Counted from the stretch's first letter, positions 1 to 12,648 are shown. The stretch: 64,000 nucleotides of DNA from Fusibacter sp. A1 (GCF_004125825.1 NZ_QQWI01000004.1:1-64000); one strand, 5' to 3'. Notes: generated from the letters alone by a model not told the origin. Made by a program: numbers and translations.

Positions 1-30
1 CTGCTTTCATTGTTTTATTCAGTATCCGTA

Positions 31-1221
31 TTATTCAACGATTGATGCAACAGCACCAGCGCCTACTGTACGTCCGCCTTCACGGATTGAGAAGTTAAGA
101 CCTTGCTCGATCGCGATTGGTGCGATAAGCTCGATTTCCATCTCGATGTTGTCGCCAGGCATACACATTTCAACGCCTTCTGGAAGAGCGATTGAACCAG
201 TTACGTCAGTTGTTCTGAAGAAGAACTGTGGTCTGTAACCGTTAAAGAATGGAGTGTGTCTTCCACCCTCTTCTTTTTTAAGTACGTATACTTGAGCTTT
301 GAATTTTGTATGTGGGTTTACTGAACCTGGTTTAGAAAGTACTTGACCTCTTTCGATGTCTGTTCTTTGAACACCACGTAGTAACGCTCCGATGTTGTCG
401 CCTGCTCTACCTTCATCAAGAAGTTTTCTGAACATCTCTACACCAGTACATACAACTTTACGTGTTTCTTCATGAAGACCTACGATTTCTACTTCTTCTT
501 GAACTCTCACGATACCTCTTTCGATTCTACCTGTTGCAACTGTACCACGACCTGTGATCGAGAATACGTCCTCAACTGGCATCAAGAAAGGTTTGTCTGT
601 GTCACGCTCTGGAGTTGGAATGTAAGTGTCGATCGTGTCAAACATTTCAACGATCTTTTCTTGCCATTCAGCTTGACCTTCAAGAGCAAGTAAAGCAGAA
701 CCTCTGAAGATTGGAGTGTCATCACCTGGGAAATCGTACTCAGAAAGTAATTCTCTGATTTCCATTTCTACAAGCTCAAGTAACTCTTCGTCATCAACCA
801 TGTCGCATTTGTTTAGGAATACAACGATGTATGGAACACCAACTTGACGTGCAAGAAGGATGTGCTCTCTTGTTTGTGGCATTGGACCGTCTGTTGCAGA
901 AACTACTAGGATAGAACCGTCCATCTGAGCAGCACCAGTGATCATGTTTTTAACGTAATCGGCGTGACCTGGGCAGTCTACGTGAGCGTAGTGTCTAGCT
1001 GGAGTCTCATACTCAACGTGAGCTGTAGAGATTGTGATACCACGTTCTCTTTCTTCTGGAGCTTTATCGATGTTAGCGAAATCTACTTTAGCGCCTAGAC
1101 CGTATTTGTCCCATAAAGTTGTAGTGATAGCAGCTGTTAATGTTGTTTTACCGTGGTCTACGTGACCGATTGTTCCAATATTAACGTGCGGCTTATTTCT
1201 TTCAAATTTTTGCTTAGCCAT
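31..1221 (-). CDS. tuf: Elongation factor Tu, copy 1
   Basis: GTPase that delivers aminoacyl-tRNA to the ribosomal A site. The 396-residue protein is full length: P-loop GHVDHGKT at residues 19-26, DCPGH near 80 and NKCD near 137, followed by the two beta-barrel domains. It starts at ATG behind GGGAGG. It is the last gene of the L7Ae-rpsL-rpsG-fusA-tuf unit. The protein is identical to copy 2 at 16266-17456; I saw only two silent base differences over the gene, and the match continues through the 3' flank to window base 1. The downstream terminator is cut by the window edge in the middle of its stem. Confidence 0.98.
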   Translation of the reverse strand: MAKQKFERNKPHVNIGTIGHVDHGKTTLTAAITTTLWDKYGLGAKVDFANIDKAPEERERGITISTAHVEYETPARHYAHVDCPGHADYVKNMITGAAQMDGSILVVSATDGPMPQTREHILLARQVGVPYIVVFLNKCDMVDDEELLELVEMEIRELLSEYDFPGDDTPIFRGSALLALEGQAEWQEKIVEMFDTIDTYIPTPERDTDKPFLMPVEDVFSITGRGTVATGRIERGIVRVQEEVEIVGLHEETRKVVCTGVEMFRKLLDEGRAGDNIGALLRGVQRTDIERGQVLSKPGSVNPHTKFKAQVYVLKKEEGGRHTPFFNGYRPQFFFRTTDVTGSIALPEGVEMCMPGDNIEMEIELIAPIAIEQGLNFSIREGGRTVGAGAVASIVE

Positions 1222-1248
1222 TTTGAAATTCCTCCCATAATATAGTTA

Positions 1249-1279
1249 AGTTTCGAGACGCCGGAGAGCGCCCCGAACT
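1249..1279 (-). other. Hairpin in fusA-tuf spacer
   Basis: GC-rich imperfect inverted repeat (AGTTTCGA...TCGAAACT-like arms with GGCGC/GCGCC inner pairs) between fusA and tuf. There is no T-run, so it is not an obvious terminator. It may be an mRNA processing or stability element. Similar hairpins lie in the other str-operon spacers. Confidence 0.45.
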
Positions 1280-1293
1280 GTTTAGACATTAGC

Positions 1294-3360
1294 CTATTTG
1301 TTTTTACCAAGAAGTTCTTCAGCAATGTTGTTTGGAACTGCTTCGTAGTGGTCAAATACCATTGTGTAGTTACCACGGCCCTGCGTTTTAGAACGTAGGT
1401 CTGTAGAGTAACCGAACATTTGAGCAAGTGGCACGAAAGCTCTGATTGTTTGAACGCCGTAATCAGCATCCATACCTTCAAGTTTACCACGACGAGAGTT
1501 GATATCACCAACTACGTCACCGATGTAATCTTCAGGAACAACAACTTCCACTTTCATGTATGGCTCAAGTAGTACTCCGCCGCCTTTTCTAACAGCTTCT
1601 TTAAGAGCCATAGATGCAGCGATTTTGAATGCCATCTCAGATGAATCGACTTCGTGGTAAGAACCATCGTAAAGGTCAACTGCAAGGTCAACTACTTCGT
1701 AGCCGCCAAGTGGACCTGAAGCAAGTGCTTCTTGAATACCCTCATCAATTTTACCAATGTATTCTTTAGGAATCGAACCACCGGTAACTGAGTTTTTAAA
1801 GCTGTAACCTGCACCAGGTTCTGCTGGAGCAACTCTGATCTTAACGTGACCGTATTGACCACGACCACCAGATTGCTTAGAGTATTTGTGATCGACATCG
1901 ACATCTTTTTTGATCGTTTCTTTGTAAGCAACTTGTGGCGCACCAACATTCGCTTCTACTTTAAACTCTCTTAAAAGACGGTCAACGATGATCTCTAGGT
2001 GAAGCTCACCCATACCAGCGATGATTACTTGTGCAGTTTCTTCGTCTGTCCAAGTTTTGAATGTTGGATCCTCTTCAGCAAGTTTAGCAAGAGCGATACC
2101 CATTTTTTCTTGACCAGCTTTTGTTTTTGGCTCGATTGCTACTCTGATTACTGGATCTGGGAAATCCATAGACTCAAGGATGATTTCATGGTCTTGATCA
2201 CAAAGTGTATCTCCAGTAGTAGTATATTTTAAACCTACAGCTGCAGCGATGTCGCCTGAGTATACTTTAGTAATTTCTTCACGCTTGTTGGCGTGCATTT
2301 GAAGGATACGACCGATACGTTCTTTTTTACCCTTTGTAGAGTTATAAACGTGTGATCCAGCTTCAAGTGTACCAGAGTAAACACGGAAGAATGATAGACG
2401 ACCTACAAACGGGTCAGTCATGATTTTGAAAGCAAGTGATGAGAAAGGTTCGTCATCAGAAGCATGTCTCTCAGCGTCTTCACCATCGATAGTTCCTTTG
2501 ATCGCTTCAACATCAGTAGGAGCAGGCATGTAAGCGACTACAGCATCAAGAAGCATTTGAACGCCCTTGTTTTTGTATGCTGAACCACAAAATACTGGAA
2601 CTACGATATTGTCGATAGTAGCTTTTCTAAGAGCCGCTTGCAACTCTTCGATTGTAGGCTCTTCACCTTCAAGATACTTCATTAGAAGTTCTTCATCAGT
2701 TTCAGAAATCGCTTCAACCAAAGCTTGTCTAGCTTCTTTAGCTTCTTCTATCATATCAGCTGGAATTTCGATTGTTTTTACGTCTTGACCAAGTTCGCCT
2801 TCAAAGATACGTGCATCGAACTTGATAAGGTCGATGATGCCTGTGAAGTCGTTTTCAGCGCCAATCGGTAATTGAGCTGGAACAGCGTTGGCTTTCAAAC
2901 GGTCTCTCATCATTTGCACAACTCTTTTGAAGTCTGCGCCTGTGATATCCATTTTGTTAACAAAAGCCATACGAGGTACTTTATATTTGTTCGCCTGTCT
3001 CCAAACTGTTTCAGATTGAGGCTCAACGCCACCTTTTGCACAGAAAACAGCTACAGATCCGTCAAGAACACGAAGTGATCTTTGAACTTCAACTGTAAAG
3101 TCAACGTGGCCTGGTGTATCGATAATGTTGATTCTGTGATTGTCCCATTGACAAGTAGTCGCAGCAGAAGTGATAGTGATACCACGTTCCTGTTCCTGCT
3201 CCATCCAGTCCATAGTCGCGCCACCATCGTGAACTTCACCGATTTTATGTGTGATACCAGTGTAATATAGGATACGTTCTGTTGTAGTAGTTTTACCAGC
3301 ATCGATATGAGCCATGATACCGATGTTTCTGGTTCTCTCTAAAGGAAATTCTCTACTCAC
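1294..3360 (-). CDS. fusA: Elongation factor G
   Basis: Translocation GTPase of the ribosome, 688 residues, full length. P-loop HIDAGKT lies at residues 18-24, with DTPGH and NKMD further on, then domains II-V. An upstream in-frame ATG at 3378 would put the Shine-Dalgarno sequence inside the coding region (its codons read AAA GGA GGA). I therefore chose the GTG at 3360, giving AAAGGAGG-AAATCTT-GTG and the expected N-terminus VSREFPLE. It sits between rpsG and tuf in the str operon, with a hairpin in each flanking spacer. Confidence 0.97.
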   Translation of the reverse strand: MSREFPLERTRNIGIMAHIDAGKTTTTERILYYTGITHKIGEVHDGGATMDWMEQEQERGITITSAATTCQWDNHRINIIDTPGHVDFTVEVQRSLRVLDGSVAVFCAKGGVEPQSETVWRQANKYKVPRMAFVNKMDITGADFKRVVQMMRDRLKANAVPAQLPIGAENDFTGIIDLIKFDARIFEGELGQDVKTIEIPADMIEEAKEARQALVEAISETDEELLMKYLEGEEPTIEELQAALRKATIDNIVVPVFCGSAYKNKGVQMLLDAVVAYMPAPTDVEAIKGTIDGEDAERHASDDEPFSSLAFKIMTDPFVGRLSFFRVYSGTLEAGSHVYNSTKGKKERIGRILQMHANKREEITKVYSGDIAAAVGLKYTTTGDTLCDQDHEIILESMDFPDPVIRVAIEPKTKAGQEKMGIALAKLAEEDPTFKTWTDEETAQVIIAGMGELHLEIIVDRLLREFKVEANVGAPQVAYKETIKKDVDVDHKYSKQSGGRGQYGHVKIRVAPAEPGAGYSFKNSVTGGSIPKEYIGKIDEGIQEALASGPLGGYEVVDLAVDLYDGSYHEVDSSEMAFKIAASMALKEAVRKGGGVLLEPYMKVEVVVPEDYIGDVVGDINSRRGKLEGMDADYGVQTIRAFVPLAQMFGYSTDLRSKTQGRGNYTMVFDHYEAVPNNIAEELLGKNK

Positions 3361-3411
3361 AAGATTTCCTCCTTTCAATTATTCAGACTAAAATAAGTTA
3401 TAAGTATGCTT

Positions 3412-3446
3412 TTAGCATAACGCACGTAGACCGCGGGTTATGCTAA
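3412..3446 (-). other. Hairpin in rpsG-fusA spacer
   Basis: Perfect 10-bp inverted repeat (TTAGCATAAC / GTTATGCTAA) with a 15-base GC-rich loop, downstream of the rpsG stop. There is no T-tract. Likely an mRNA structure within the operon rather than a terminator. Confidence 0.5.
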
Positions 3447-3454
3447 GAGTCATT

Positions 3455-3937
<483 letters not shown>

Positions 3938-3970
3938 CTAGATAATTTCATTTACTCATCGGTACTCAAC

Positions 3971-3995
3971 TTTTAAGAGGAACACCCTCTTAAAA
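3971..3995 (-). other. Hairpin 2 in rpsL-rpsG spacer
   Basis: 10-bp perfect inverted repeat TTTTAAGAGG / CCTCTTAAAA with a 5-base loop, about 45 bases upstream of the rpsG start. No T-run follows in the transcript. Possible translational control structure for S7. Confidence 0.5.
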
Positions 3996-4035
3996 TTGCG
4001 TAGTGTCGGTTTAACAGACTAATTTAAGAAACATT

Positions 4036-4055
4036 CCTCGTCTTTAAAGACGAGG
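4036..4055 (-). other. Hairpin 1 in rpsL-rpsG spacer
   Basis: Perfect 20-base palindrome (CCTCGTCTTT and its complement) starting 6 bases after the rpsL stop codon. It lacks a T-tract. It may protect or process the mRNA, or be part of a regulatory fold with the second hairpin. Confidence 0.5.
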
Positions 4056-4061
4056 AGGTTG

Positions 4062-4490
4062 TTATTTCTTTGCTTTAACAGCTTTAGGTCTCTTAGCACC
4101 GTACTTAGATCTTGCTTGACTTTTGTTAGCTACACCTTGTGTATCAAGGACACCACGAACTACGTGATATCTTACACCTGGTAAGTCTTTTACTCTACCA
4201 CCTCTGATTAGAACAACACTGTGCTCTTGAAGGTTGTGGCCTTCACCAGGGATGTATGCAGTAACTTCCATACCATTCGTTAAACGTACTCTAGCAACTT
4301 TTCTAAGGGCCGAGTTAGGTTTTTTAGGTGTCATTGTTTTTACAGAAGTACATACGCCTCTCTTTTGAGGAGAAGACTGCTTTACAGGAACCCTTTTAAG
4401 TGTATTGAAAGTTCTTTGTAATGCAGGCGACGTAGATTTGTCCTTTTGTAGTTCTCTACCTTTACGAACTAATTGATTAATAGTTGGCAT
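4062..4490 (-). CDS. rpsL: 30S ribosomal protein S12
   Basis: Decoding-centre protein, 142 residues. It carries [11 protein letters not shown] and GRVKDLPG, the loops where streptomycin-resistance substitutions occur; both lysines are the usual wild-type residues. The start is ATG behind AAAAAGGAGG. It is the second gene of the str operon, after the L7Ae-like gene. The C-terminus ends in a Lys-rich tail (KAVKAKK). Confidence 0.97.
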   Translation of the reverse strand: MPTINQLVRKGRELQKDKSTSPALQRTFNTLKRVPVKQSSPQKRGVCTSVKTMTPKKPNSALRKVARVRLTNGMEVTAYIPGEGHNLQEHSVVLIRGGRVKDLPGVRYHVVRGVLDTQGVANKSQARSKYGAKRPKAVKAKK

Positions 4491-4529
4491 TCATTTTACC
4501 TCCTTTTTCTAAATTCCGCACTAGGCGGT

Positions 4530-4772
4530 TTACTTTATAATGACTGCTACTGCAGCACCGACGTCAATTTGACATAGCCTACCGAGTTCTTTCATCGTTT
4601 CGACGTACTCGATTTTAACGGCATCGTTTGTTGCAAGTTCGACTATGCGTCTTGTGACATGTTGTTCAGCATCACTAGCTATGATCAACACAGCCACTTG
4701 ATGTTCCTTTAAGGCACGAGAAGTTTGCTTTACACCAACCCTCAGTTTATTAAAGTCTGCAATCTCAAACAT
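4530..4772 (-). CDS. L7Ae/L30e-family ribosome-associated protein (YbxF-like)
   Basis: An 80-residue, one-domain L7Ae/L30e/S12e/Gadd45-type protein. The family segment AVLIIASDAEQHVTRRI fits RNA-binding, K-turn proteins called YbxF or RplGB in Bacillus. It is the first gene of the str operon, the position this family holds across Firmicutes between rpoC and rpsL. ATG start behind GGAGGTGA. Family assignment is secure; the exact ribosomal role is not settled by the sequence. Confidence 0.9.
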   Translation of the reverse strand: MFEIADFNKLRVGVKQTSRALKEHQVAVLIIASDAEQHVTRRIVELATNDAVKIEYVETMKELGRLCQIDVGAAVAVIIK

Positions 4773-4834
4773 TTAGTCACCTCCATCAAACGCTTTTAGC
4801 GCAAAATGAAAGAGCGCAATTAGCACACTTATCA

Positions 4835-4863
4835 AGTTTAGCACCAGATAGGATGTGTGTCAA
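4835..4863 (-). promoter_or_regulatory. Sigma-A promoter of the str operon
   Basis: Minus-strand -35 TTGACA (4863-4858), 17-base spacer, -10 TAAACT (4840-4835), about 60 bases upstream of the L7Ae-like start. Confidence 0.85.
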
Positions 4864-4891
4864 CAAATTATTTAAGTATTTTTTCATGATA

Positions 4892-4928
4892 GCACAGGGG
4901 CAAATAGGTTATACCCAAATCCCCTGCA
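4892..4928 (-). terminator. Possible terminator after rpoC
   Basis: Arms TGCAGGGG and CCCCTGTGC enclose about 20 bases, 19 bases after the rpoC stop. No proper T-run follows, so termination may be weak or Rho-assisted. It lies just before the str-operon promoter. Confidence 0.45.
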
Positions 4929-4946
4929 CTACAATCATCAATCCTT

Positions 4947-7900
4947 CTAGAACACGTCTGAAGCACTTTGAGATTCAACATCTTCCACTGTATCGATGCC
5001 GATATCTTTGTAGCGTCTCATTCCTGTACCAGCTGGAATCAGCTTACCGATAATAACATTTTCCTTAAGACCGACTAGACGGTCCTCTTTACCTTTGATA
5101 GCTGCTTCCGTAAGAACTCTAGTAGTCTCCTGGAACGATGCGGCAGAAAGGAATGACTCTGTCGCAAGTGACGCTTTTGTTATTCCAAGAAGAACCCTAG
5201 TACCCTCTGCAAGATCTCTTCCTTCTTCGCTGGCTAGTGCGTTTGCTCTTTCATAATCAGCAACATTTACCAGTGCTCCAGGTATCAGATCAGTGCTTCC
5301 GGCTTCATCTACTTTGATCTTACCAAGCATCTGCTTGATAATGATTTCGATATGTTTATCATCGATGTCAACACCTTGTAGACGGTATACACGTTGTACT
5401 TCTTGAGTGATGTAATCCTGAACGCCTTTGACGCCGACAATTCTTAGAATGTCATGTGGATTGACAGAACCACCTGTAAGGATTGTACCCGCTTCTACAA
5501 AATCACCGTCTTTTACTTTAAGTCTCGAACCGAATACGACTTGTTGAATCGATTGTTCTCCGCTACTGTCCGTAATGACAAGCTCACGCTTTTTCTTAGT
5601 TTCTTTAAAGGATACCGTACCTGATATCTCAGCGATAAGAGCAAGACCTTTTGGTTTTCTTGCTTCAAAGAGTTCCTCTACACGGGGTAGACCTTGCGTG
5701 ATATCGCCACCGGCTACACCACCTGTATGGAACGTTCTCATCGTAAGCTGAGTACCTGGTTCTCCGATCGATTGGGCCGCGATGATACCTACAGCCTCAC
5801 CGACGTTTACAGAACGTCCGTTAGCAAGGTTGATTCCGTAACATCTTGCACAAACACCTTGGGCGGCATCACAAGTCATGACAGAACGAACTCTCACGCT
5901 ATGATGACCTGCAGCTACGATTGCTTCTGCAAGTTCTTCACTAACAAGTTGATTTCTGTAAGCGATCGTCTCACCTGATTCAGGATCAGTCAAATCTTCT
6001 GACAAGTATCTTCCAGTAAGTCTTTCTTCGACGCCTTCAATGATTTCGTTACCGTCTTTAAATGAGCTTACTTCTATAGAACGCTCAGTTTCACAATCGA
6101 CTTCTCTAACGATGATATCCTGAGATACATCGACAAGACGTCTTGTAAGGTAACCGGAATCGGCTGTACGTAGCGCTGTATCGGCAAGACCTTTACGGGC
6201 ACCAGTTGTCGAGATGAAGTACTCAAGAACAGACAGACCTTCACGGAAGTTTGATGTGATCGGAATCTCAACGGTTTCACCAAGAGCATTCGCCATCAGT
6301 CCACGCATACCGGCAAGCTGACGGATCTGGTTCTTAGAACCCCTTGCGCCTGAGTAAGCCATGATATTGATGTTGTTACGCTTTTTAAGGTTTGCCATCA
6401 AGGCGTTTGTCACATCTTCTGTAGTTTGGGTCCAAGTCGCGATAACCTTATCGTGTCTTTCTTCATCTGAAATAAGACCGCGTCGGAACGCTTTCTGATA
6501 TTTGGCAACTTCAAGTCTAGCTTCTTCAATCAGTGCTGGCTTTTCGTCAGGAATGATCATGTCTGAAACCGAAACCGAAACTGCTCCTTGAGTTGAATAT
6601 TTGAAGCCCATACGCTTGATGTGGTCAAGCATGTGCGCGGTTGCTGTATTCCCTTTTCTGTGGAAACATTTGGAGATGATCTTCTCAAGCGCCTTTTTAG
6701 TACACTCGAAGTCGACTTCCATCGCATACGCGTCAAGTTTTCTATTAACAAAACCTAAGTCTTGTGGAATGTTTTCATTAAAGATGATTCTACCGACTGT
6801 ACTTTCAACAAGTCTACCTGGATCATCCGCAGTAAGCTTCACACGAATTCTTACTTTCGCATGTAGGCTGACCACTCTATTGAAGTAAGCTAGCAGCAAT
6901 TCGTCGTAATCTTTGAAGACAGTACCGTTACCCAGTTCACCCTTCTCGATCACGTTTCCGTTTTCGTCAAGCTTGTCCTCATAGCCATCCATTGTAAGAT
7001 AGTAAGCGCCAAGTACCATATCCTGTGTAGGAGTAGTGATCGGCGAACCGTCTTTTGGAGCAAGGATGTTGTTCACAGAAAGCATCAGGAATCTCGCTTC
7101 TGCTTGAGCTTCAACAGAAAGCGGTACGTGAACAGCCATCTGGTCACCATCGAAGTCGGCGTTGTATGCTGTACACACAAGTGGGTGCAGCTTGATCGCC
7201 TTACCTTCAACTAGGATCGGCTCAAATGCCTGGATACCTAATCTGTGTAGCGTTGGGGCACGGTTCAGAAGAACCGGATGCTCTTTGATGACATCCTCAA
7301 CGATGTCCCAAACCTCTGGACGAACACGTTCGACCATACGCTTGGCGCTCTTGATGTTATGAACATAACCGTCCATTACAAGGCGTTTCATGACGAATGG
7401 TTTAAATAGCTCTAGCGCCATTGTCTTAGGAAGACCACATTGATAGAACTTAAGCTCAGGACCTACAACGATAACCGAACGACCTGAATAGTCGACACGT
7501 TTACCAAGTAAGTTCTGTCTGAAACGACCTTGCTTACCTTTAAGCATGTCAGAAAGCGATTTAAGCGGACGGTTACCAGGACCTGTAACAGGTCTGCCAC
7601 GTCTACCGTTATCGATAAGCGCATCCACAGCTTCCTGAAGCATACGCTTTTCATTACGACAGATGATGTCAGGCGCACCCAGTTCCAAGAGACGCTTAAG
7701 TCTGTTGTTTCTGTTGATGACACGACGATAAAGGTCATTTAGGTCAGAAGTCGCAAAACGGCCACCATCCAGCTGAACCATTGGTCTTAAATCCGGTGGA
7801 ATTACTGGAATCGTGTCCATGATCATCCAAGTTGGGTTGTTGCCCGATTGAATGAACGACTCTACCACTTCAAGTCTTCGAAGTGCTTTTACTCGTTTTT

Positions 7901-8516
7901 GACCGGTACTGTCTTTCAGTTTCGAACGAAGGTCTGTGGACAAAGCCTCCAAGTCGATCGCAGCAAGAACTTCTTTGACAGATTCAGCACCCATACCCGC
8001 TTTAAACGCGTTTCCGTATTTTTCGCGGTAGTCGCTGTATTCCTGCTCAGTTAAGATTTGCTTACGGCTAAGTGACGTATCTCCGCCATCGATAACGATG
8101 TAAGATGCGAAATAAAGTACTTTCTCAAGTGCTCTTGGAGACATGTCCAGAAGAATACCCATCTTCGACGGAATTCCTCTAAAGTACCAGATGTGTGATA
8201 CAGGAGCAGCTAGTTCGATATGACCCATACGTTCACGTCTAACTTTCGCTTTTGTCACTTCAACGCCGCAACGGTCACAAATGACACCTTTGTATCTTAC
8301 GCGTTTATATTTTCCACAGTGACATTCCCAGTCTTTTGTAGGTCCGAATATTTTTTCGCAGAACAAACCTTCTTTTTCAGGTTTTAACGTTCTGTAGTTG
8401 ATTGTTTCTGGTTTTTTTACTTCACCTTTAGACCAGTTTCTGATCTTATCCGGCGAAGCTAAACCTATTTTGATCGAATCAAAATTGTTAAATTCAAAAT
8501 TGTTAGTTGTGCTCAA
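4947..8516 (-). CDS. rpoC: DNA-directed RNA polymerase subunit beta'
   Basis: Large catalytic subunit, 1189 residues, the normal Firmicute length. The N-terminal zinc site (CHCGKYKR and CDRCG) is intact, the Mg-binding loop NADFDGDQM is present mid-protein, and the second zinc site ([11 protein letters not shown]) is in the C-terminal part. The start is a TTG codon at 8516 behind GGGAG with a rather long (10-base) spacing. No in-frame ATG or GTG lies nearby before the conserved [11 protein letters not shown] segment. It follows rpoB by 69 bases and shares the rpoB promoter. Confidence 0.97.
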   Translation of the reverse strand: MSTTNNFEFNNFDSIKIGLASPDKIRNWSKGEVKKPETINYRTLKPEKEGLFCEKIFGPTKDWECHCGKYKRVRYKGVICDRCGVEVTKAKVRRERMGHIELAAPVSHIWYFRGIPSKMGILLDMSPRALEKVLYFASYIVIDGGDTSLSRKQILTEQEYSDYREKYGNAFKAGMGAESVKEVLAAIDLEALSTDLRSKLKDSTGQKRVKALRRLEVVESFIQSGNNPTWMIMDTIPVIPPDLRPMVQLDGGRFATSDLNDLYRRVINRNNRLKRLLELGAPDIICRNEKRMLQEAVDALIDNGRRGRPVTGPGNRPLKSLSDMLKGKQGRFRQNLLGKRVDYSGRSVIVVGPELKFYQCGLPKTMALELFKPFVMKRLVMDGYVHNIKSAKRMVERVRPEVWDIVEDVIKEHPVLLNRAPTLHRLGIQAFEPILVEGKAIKLHPLVCTAYNADFDGDQMAVHVPLSVEAQAEARFLMLSVNNILAPKDGSPITTPTQDMVLGAYYLTMDGYEDKLDENGNVIEKGELGNGTVFKDYDELLLAYFNRVVSLHAKVRIRVKLTADDPGRLVESTVGRIIFNENIPQDLGFVNRKLDAYAMEVDFECTKKALEKIISKCFHRKGNTATAHMLDHIKRMGFKYSTQGAVSVSVSDMIIPDEKPALIEEARLEVAKYQKAFRRGLISDEERHDKVIATWTQTTEDVTNALMANLKKRNNINIMAYSGARGSKNQIRQLAGMRGLMANALGETVEIPITSNFREGLSVLEYFISTTGARKGLADTALRTADSGYLTRRLVDVSQDIIVREVDCETERSIEVSSFKDGNEIIEGVEERLTGRYLSEDLTDPESGETIAYRNQLVSEELAEAIVAAGHHSVRVRSVMTCDAAQGVCARCYGINLANGRSVNVGEAVGIIAAQSIGEPGTQLTMRTFHTGGVAGGDITQGLPRVEELFEARKPKGLALIAEISGTVSFKETKKKRELVITDSSGEQSIQQVVFGSRLKVKDGDFVEAGTILTGGSVNPHDILRIVGVKGVQDYITQEVQRVYRLQGVDIDDKHIEIIIKQMLGKIKVDEAGSTDLIPGALVNVADYERANALASEEGRDLAEGTRVLLGITKASLATESFLSAASFQETTRVLTEAAIKGKEDRLVGLKENVIIGKLIPAGTGMRRYKDIGIDTVEDVESQSASDVF

Positions 8517-8585
8517 GGGTGTTTCGCTCCCTTCAATATCATATTAGATTACTGGTGAGACTTGTTATAAGTCCCACCCCTTACA

Positions 8586-11500
8586 TTACAATAAGAAATC
8601 TTCGTCGCTATCTTCATCGATAAAGTCGTCTTCCTCGTCTTCTTCGATCACATCGTCGATCGGATCCTTTTCAGTATCATCGACAAAGTGGCCGGTTTCT
8701 TCGAGAACGAGTTCATCGTATTCTTGAACATCTTCTAAATCTTCTTCGATTTGAAGCTCACCTTCATCGTCTCTAAGGACTTTTACATCAAGTCCGATAG
8801 ACTGAAGCTCTTTGATAAGAACTTTGAACGATTCAGGTACACCTGGTTCAGGAATGTTTTCTCCTTTGACGATTGCTTCGTACGCTTTAACACGTCCCAC
8901 AACGTCATCTGATTTAACTGTTAAGATTTCTTGAAGCGTATGAGCTGCACCGTATGCTTCAAGTGCCCATACCTCCATCTCACCAAAACGCTGACCACCG
9001 AATTGCGCTTTACCACCAAGTGGCTGCTGCGTAACCAGCGAGTAAGGTCCAGTAGATCTAGCATGAAGTTTATCATCAACTAAGTGATGCAGTTTAAGCA
9101 TGTACATGTAACCGACAGTAACACGGTTATCAAGCGATTCACCAGTACGACCGTCTCTGATTACAAGTTTACCGTCACGTGGATATCCCGCTTCTGCAAG
9201 AAGATCCATGATTTGTGACTCTTTCGCCCCATCGAATACCGGAGTGGCTACATGCCATCCGAACTTCTTAGCCGCAAGACCAAGGTGAATCTCAAGTACC
9301 TGACCGATGTTCATACGCGAAGGTACGCCCAGTGGGTTAAGCATGATTTGGATCGGCGTTCCGTCATCTAGGAAAGGCATGTCTTCTATAGGAAGAATCC
9401 TTGAAATTACACCCTTGTTACCATGACGTCCGGCCATCTTGTCACCGACGTTGATCTTACGTTTTTTAGCGATATAGACACGTACAAGTACGTTTACACC
9501 TGGTGGCAGTTCATCACCGTTTTCACGCGTGAAGATCTTCACATCGACGATGATACCGTTCTCACCATGTGGAACTCTTAATGAAGTATCTCTTACTTCT
9601 CTAGCTTTCTCTCCGAAGATCGCCCTTAAGAGACGTTCTTCAGCAGTCAGCTCAGTCTCGCCTTTAGGCGTTACCTTACCTACCATGATATCAGCAGGGT
9701 TGACTTCAGCACCGATTCTGATGATACCGCGATCATCAAGATTCTTAAGCGCGTCGTCACCGACATTTGGAATATCTCTTGTAATCTCTTCAGGTCCGAG
9801 CTTTGTGTCTCTTGCTTCTGACTCGTACTCTTCGATATGGATGGATGAAAGCACATCATCTTTAACAAGCTCTTCACTTAAGAGAATCGCATCCTCATAG
9901 TTGTAACCTTCCCACGTCATGAAACCGACAAGTAGGTTTGCACCAAGTGCGATTTCACCGTTTTCAGTAGAAGGACCGTCAGCGATCACTTCGCCTGCGA
10001 CTACCCTGTCCCCTTTGCTTACTAGTGGTCTTTGAGTAATGCAGGTTCCTTGGTTGGATCGTTTGAACTTGAGTAATTTGAATCGATCTTTCGATTTATT
10101 GTCTGTTTTAACCACAATTTCATCTGCAGAAACATATTCAATGACACCGTCGTTCTTTGCACGAACAACCGCACCTGAATCAAGACCTGCAAGGTATTCC
10201 ATACCCGTACCGATGATTGGCGCTTGCGCCTTGACAAGAGGTACTGCCTGACGTTGCATGTTCGAACCCATCAGGGCACGGTTGGCATCGTCATTCTCAA
10301 GGAATGGAATCATGGAAGTCGCTACAGATACCATCTGCTGAGCGGCGATCTCCATATAATCGACATCTTTCGATGGGTATTCAGCGATTTCATGTCTTCT
10401 ACGACCGACAATACGTTCATGAACGAATCGTCCGTCTTCACCGATAGGTTCAGTCGCAGGAACAACGATCGATTTTTCCTCGATATCCGCAGTGATGAAC
10501 ACGATGTCTTTTGTTACAATGCCAGTCTCTTTGTCGACCACGCGGTATGGAGTTTCAACAAATCCATATTCGTTCACTCGGGCAAAGATACTTAAGTTAC
10601 CGATAAGACCGATGTTTGGTCCCTCAGGTGTTTCAATTGGACACATACGGCCGTAATGCGAGTAGTGAACGTCACGGACTTCAAAGCCTGCACGTTCTCT
10701 CGAAAGACCACCTGGTCCAAGAGCCGATAGACGTCTTTTGTTCGTAAGTTCAGCCAGAGGGTTTGTCTGGTCCATGAACTGAGATAACTGCGAACTACCG
10801 AAGAATTCTTTGATAGCCGCTGCCACAGGACGAATATTGATCAGCGCCTGAGGAGTGATCGATTCCATATCCTGAATCGTCATACGCTCACGTACAACAC
10901 GTTCCATACGTGACAGACCGATTCTAAATTGATTTTGTAAAAGTTCACCGACTGAACGGATACGTCTATTACCAAGGTGATCGATATCATCCGTGTTACC
11001 GATGTTATGAGGCATGTTTAGAATATAACTGATCGACGCGATAATATCGTCAATGAGAATGTGTTTAGGAACCAGTTCGTTTTTACGTTCTTTAACAAGT
11101 TCGATTCGCTCATCTTCATCGTCAGTCGCTTCAAGAATTTCTTTTAACACAGGGAAGTAAACTTTTTTCTCCATGTGTGGATCTTTTATGTCAATGTACT
11201 TTGTGATATCCACAAAATGGTTACCGATGATCTTTACGACTTTGTCGTCATCGCCATAAACAAGCGCGGTCTTGCAACCTGAATCATCAATGGTGTACGC
11301 TTTTGCGCGTGTGATCAATTCGCCCTCTTCAACCAAAACTTCACCGGTCATAGGGGAAACGATACGTTCAGCAGCGACTCTACCATCTATACGGTTCGAA
11401 AGAGACAGCTTTTTAGTGAACTTGTAACGACCCACTTTAGCTAAGTCATAACGTTTCGCATCAAAGAATAAGGAATTAAGCAGATTGTTTGCACTGTCGA

Positions 11501-12239
11501 CTGTCGGTGGCTCACCTGGACGAAGTTTCTTGTATACTTCGATAAGACCCTCTTCTTGAGTCGAAGAACTATCTTTATCAAGTGTCTTCAACAGACGCTC
11601 ATCTTCACCGAACAGCTCTAAGATTTCCTGATCCGATCCGTAACCAAGCGCTCTAGCAAGAACGGTAACAGGCAACTTACGAGTACGGTCGATTCTAACC
11701 GATACGATATCGTTGGAATCCGTCTCATACTCAAGCCATGCACCCCTGTTAGGAATAACAGTTGTCGCATAAAGTTTTGTACCCACTTTGTCAATTGTTT
11801 GAGAATAGTAAGGACCTGGTGAACGAACTAGCTGAGATACGATAACACGCTCAGCACCGTTGATGATGAATGTACCTTTCTCTGTCATCAGAGGAAAATC
11901 ACCCATAAATACTTTTTGTTCTTTTACTTCTCCAGTTTCTTTGTTGATGAATCTAAGTTGAACTTTTAAAGGAACAGCATAGTTAACATCACGTTCTTTA
12001 CATTCTTCCACTTCGTACTTTGGAGTCATTTCCAAATTGTAGTCGCAGAATTCTAAAATCAAGTTGCCAGTGTAGTCCTGTATAGGCGAGATATCTTGGA
12101 AAGCTTCCATTAGACCTTGCTCTAAGAACCATTGATACGACTTCTTTTGGATTTCTATTAGATTTGGCGTCTCTAATAGCTGTTCCACATTGGAGAAGCT
12201 CATTCTTTCTCTTCTGCCCAATTTAACTGGTTGCGGCAT
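8586..12239 (-). CDS. rpoB: DNA-directed RNA polymerase subunit beta
   Basis: Beta subunit, 1217 residues, ATG start behind AAGGGGTGA. The rifampicin-binding cluster ([16 protein letters not shown]) is present near residues 480-505. The residue aligned with E. coli His526 is Asn (codon AAC at 10742-10740, residue 500 here); the adjacent serine (E. coli Ser531) is retained at 505. The C-terminus has a very acidic tail of about 40 residues (many Asp/Glu, ending EDFLL), longer than in Bacillus. Its own strong promoter lies at 12441-12469, so rpoBC can be transcribed apart from rplJL. Confidence 0.98.
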   Translation of the reverse strand: MPQPVKLGRRERMSFSNVEQLLETPNLIEIQKKSYQWFLEQGLMEAFQDISPIQDYTGNLILEFCDYNLEMTPKYEVEECKERDVNYAVPLKVQLRFINKETGEVKEQKVFMGDFPLMTEKGTFIINGAERVIVSQLVRSPGPYYSQTIDKVGTKLYATTVIPNRGAWLEYETDSNDIVSVRIDRTRKLPVTVLARALGYGSDQEILELFGEDERLLKTLDKDSSSTQEEGLIEVYKKLRPGEPPTVDSANNLLNSLFFDAKRYDLAKVGRYKFTKKLSLSNRIDGRVAAERIVSPMTGEVLVEEGELITRAKAYTIDDSGCKTALVYGDDDKVVKIIGNHFVDITKYIDIKDPHMEKKVYFPVLKEILEATDDEDERIELVKERKNELVPKHILIDDIIASISYILNMPHNIGNTDDIDHLGNRRIRSVGELLQNQFRIGLSRMERVVRERMTIQDMESITPQALINIRPVAAAIKEFFGSSQLSQFMDQTNPLAELTNKRRLSALGPGGLSRERAGFEVRDVHYSHYGRMCPIETPEGPNIGLIGNLSIFARVNEYGFVETPYRVVDKETGIVTKDIVFITADIEEKSIVVPATEPIGEDGRFVHERIVGRRRHEIAEYPSKDVDYMEIAAQQMVSVATSMIPFLENDDANRALMGSNMQRQAVPLVKAQAPIIGTGMEYLAGLDSGAVVRAKNDGVIEYVSADEIVVKTDNKSKDRFKLLKFKRSNQGTCITQRPLVSKGDRVVAGEVIADGPSTENGEIALGANLLVGFMTWEGYNYEDAILLSEELVKDDVLSSIHIEEYESEARDTKLGPEEITRDIPNVGDDALKNLDDRGIIRIGAEVNPADIMVGKVTPKGETELTAEERLLRAIFGEKAREVRDTSLRVPHGENGIIVDVKIFTRENGDELPPGVNVLVRVYIAKKRKINVGDKMAGRHGNKGVISRILPIEDMPFLDDGTPIQIMLNPLGVPSRMNIGQVLEIHLGLAAKKFGWHVATPVFDGAKESQIMDLLAEAGYPRDGKLVIRDGRTGESLDNRVTVGYMYMLKLHHLVDDKLHARSTGPYSLVTQQPLGGKAQFGGQRFGEMEVWALEAYGAAHTLQEILTVKSDDVVGRVKAYEAIVKGENIPEPGVPESFKVLIKELQSIGLDVKVLRDDEGELQIEEDLEDVQEYDELVLEETGHFVDDTEKDPIDDVIEEDEEDDFIDEDSDEDFLL

Positions 12240-12265
12240 TAATGTTCACCCCTTGTCTTGATCGA

Positions 12266-12285
12266 CCCAGAAGCCATTCTGGGAA
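12266..12285 (-). other. Hairpin next to the rpoB ribosome site
   Basis: Short stem CCCAGAA / TTCTGGG with a 4-base loop, ending about 13 bases before the AAGGGGTGA of rpoB. A second leader stem, AAATAGCG / CGCTATTT, lies at about 12385-12410. They could affect rpoB translation or mRNA stability; no regulator is evident. Confidence 0.4.
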
Positions 12286-12440
12286 AGGTAGTTATGTTAA
12301 AGAAACTTAATGAATCTTTAATACATTTGTAATAATGGCTACTAGCGTTGGTATTACAGGGATACAGCCCTTTACACACAAATAGCGTCATGTATCAGGC
12401 GCTATTTTTCCATACTAGTCCATACTTATGGCATTGTGAT

Positions 12441-12469
12441 ATCATATCACAGGCTTTTGAGGGTGTCAA
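12441..12469 (-). promoter_or_regulatory. Sigma-A promoter of rpoBC
   Basis: Minus-strand -35 TTGACA (12469-12464), 17-base spacer, -10 TATGAT (12446-12441). It gives a 5' leader of about 195 bases before rpoB. Confidence 0.88.
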
Positions 12470-12479
12470 GGGGGTATTT

Positions 12480-12577
12480 TGAGGATTTCGGGGTTGATTT
12501 TTTTGAGCGGGGGTTTTGGGTTTTGAGGTTGTGGGTTGAGAGGTTTGTTTTGCGAGGTTTGTTTTGCGAGGTTTGTT
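12480..12577 (-). other. C-rich transcript tract with 14-bp tandem repeat
   Basis: On the minus strand this interval is strongly C over G (runs of CCC, CCCC, CCCCC), which would suit a Rho-utilisation region; on the plus strand it is G-run rich. The unit GAGGTTTGTTTTGC (plus strand) repeats about 2.7 times at 12540-12577. No convincing gene is present. Confidence 0.5.
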
Positions 12578-12593
12578 AGAAGGGGTCGGTGAA

Positions 12594-12648
12594 GAGGTTG
12601 AAGCCGCTCTTCGGGCACTTGGAATGCAAAGTCCCTTGCCGCGGGGGC
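12594..12648. repeat. 55-bp dispersed element, copy A
   Basis: About three quarters identical by hand alignment (one gap) to 31586-31640. Shared blocks: TTGAAGCC, CTCTTCGG and TCCCTTGCCG, ending in a G-run. Both copies lie shortly downstream of a minus-strand gene and next to an inverted repeat that covers its stop codon. Confidence 0.7.

Noticed and set aside
12384..12414. rpoB leader stem considered as an attenuator
   Set aside because: No T-run follows the stem and no alternative pairing was found by eye.
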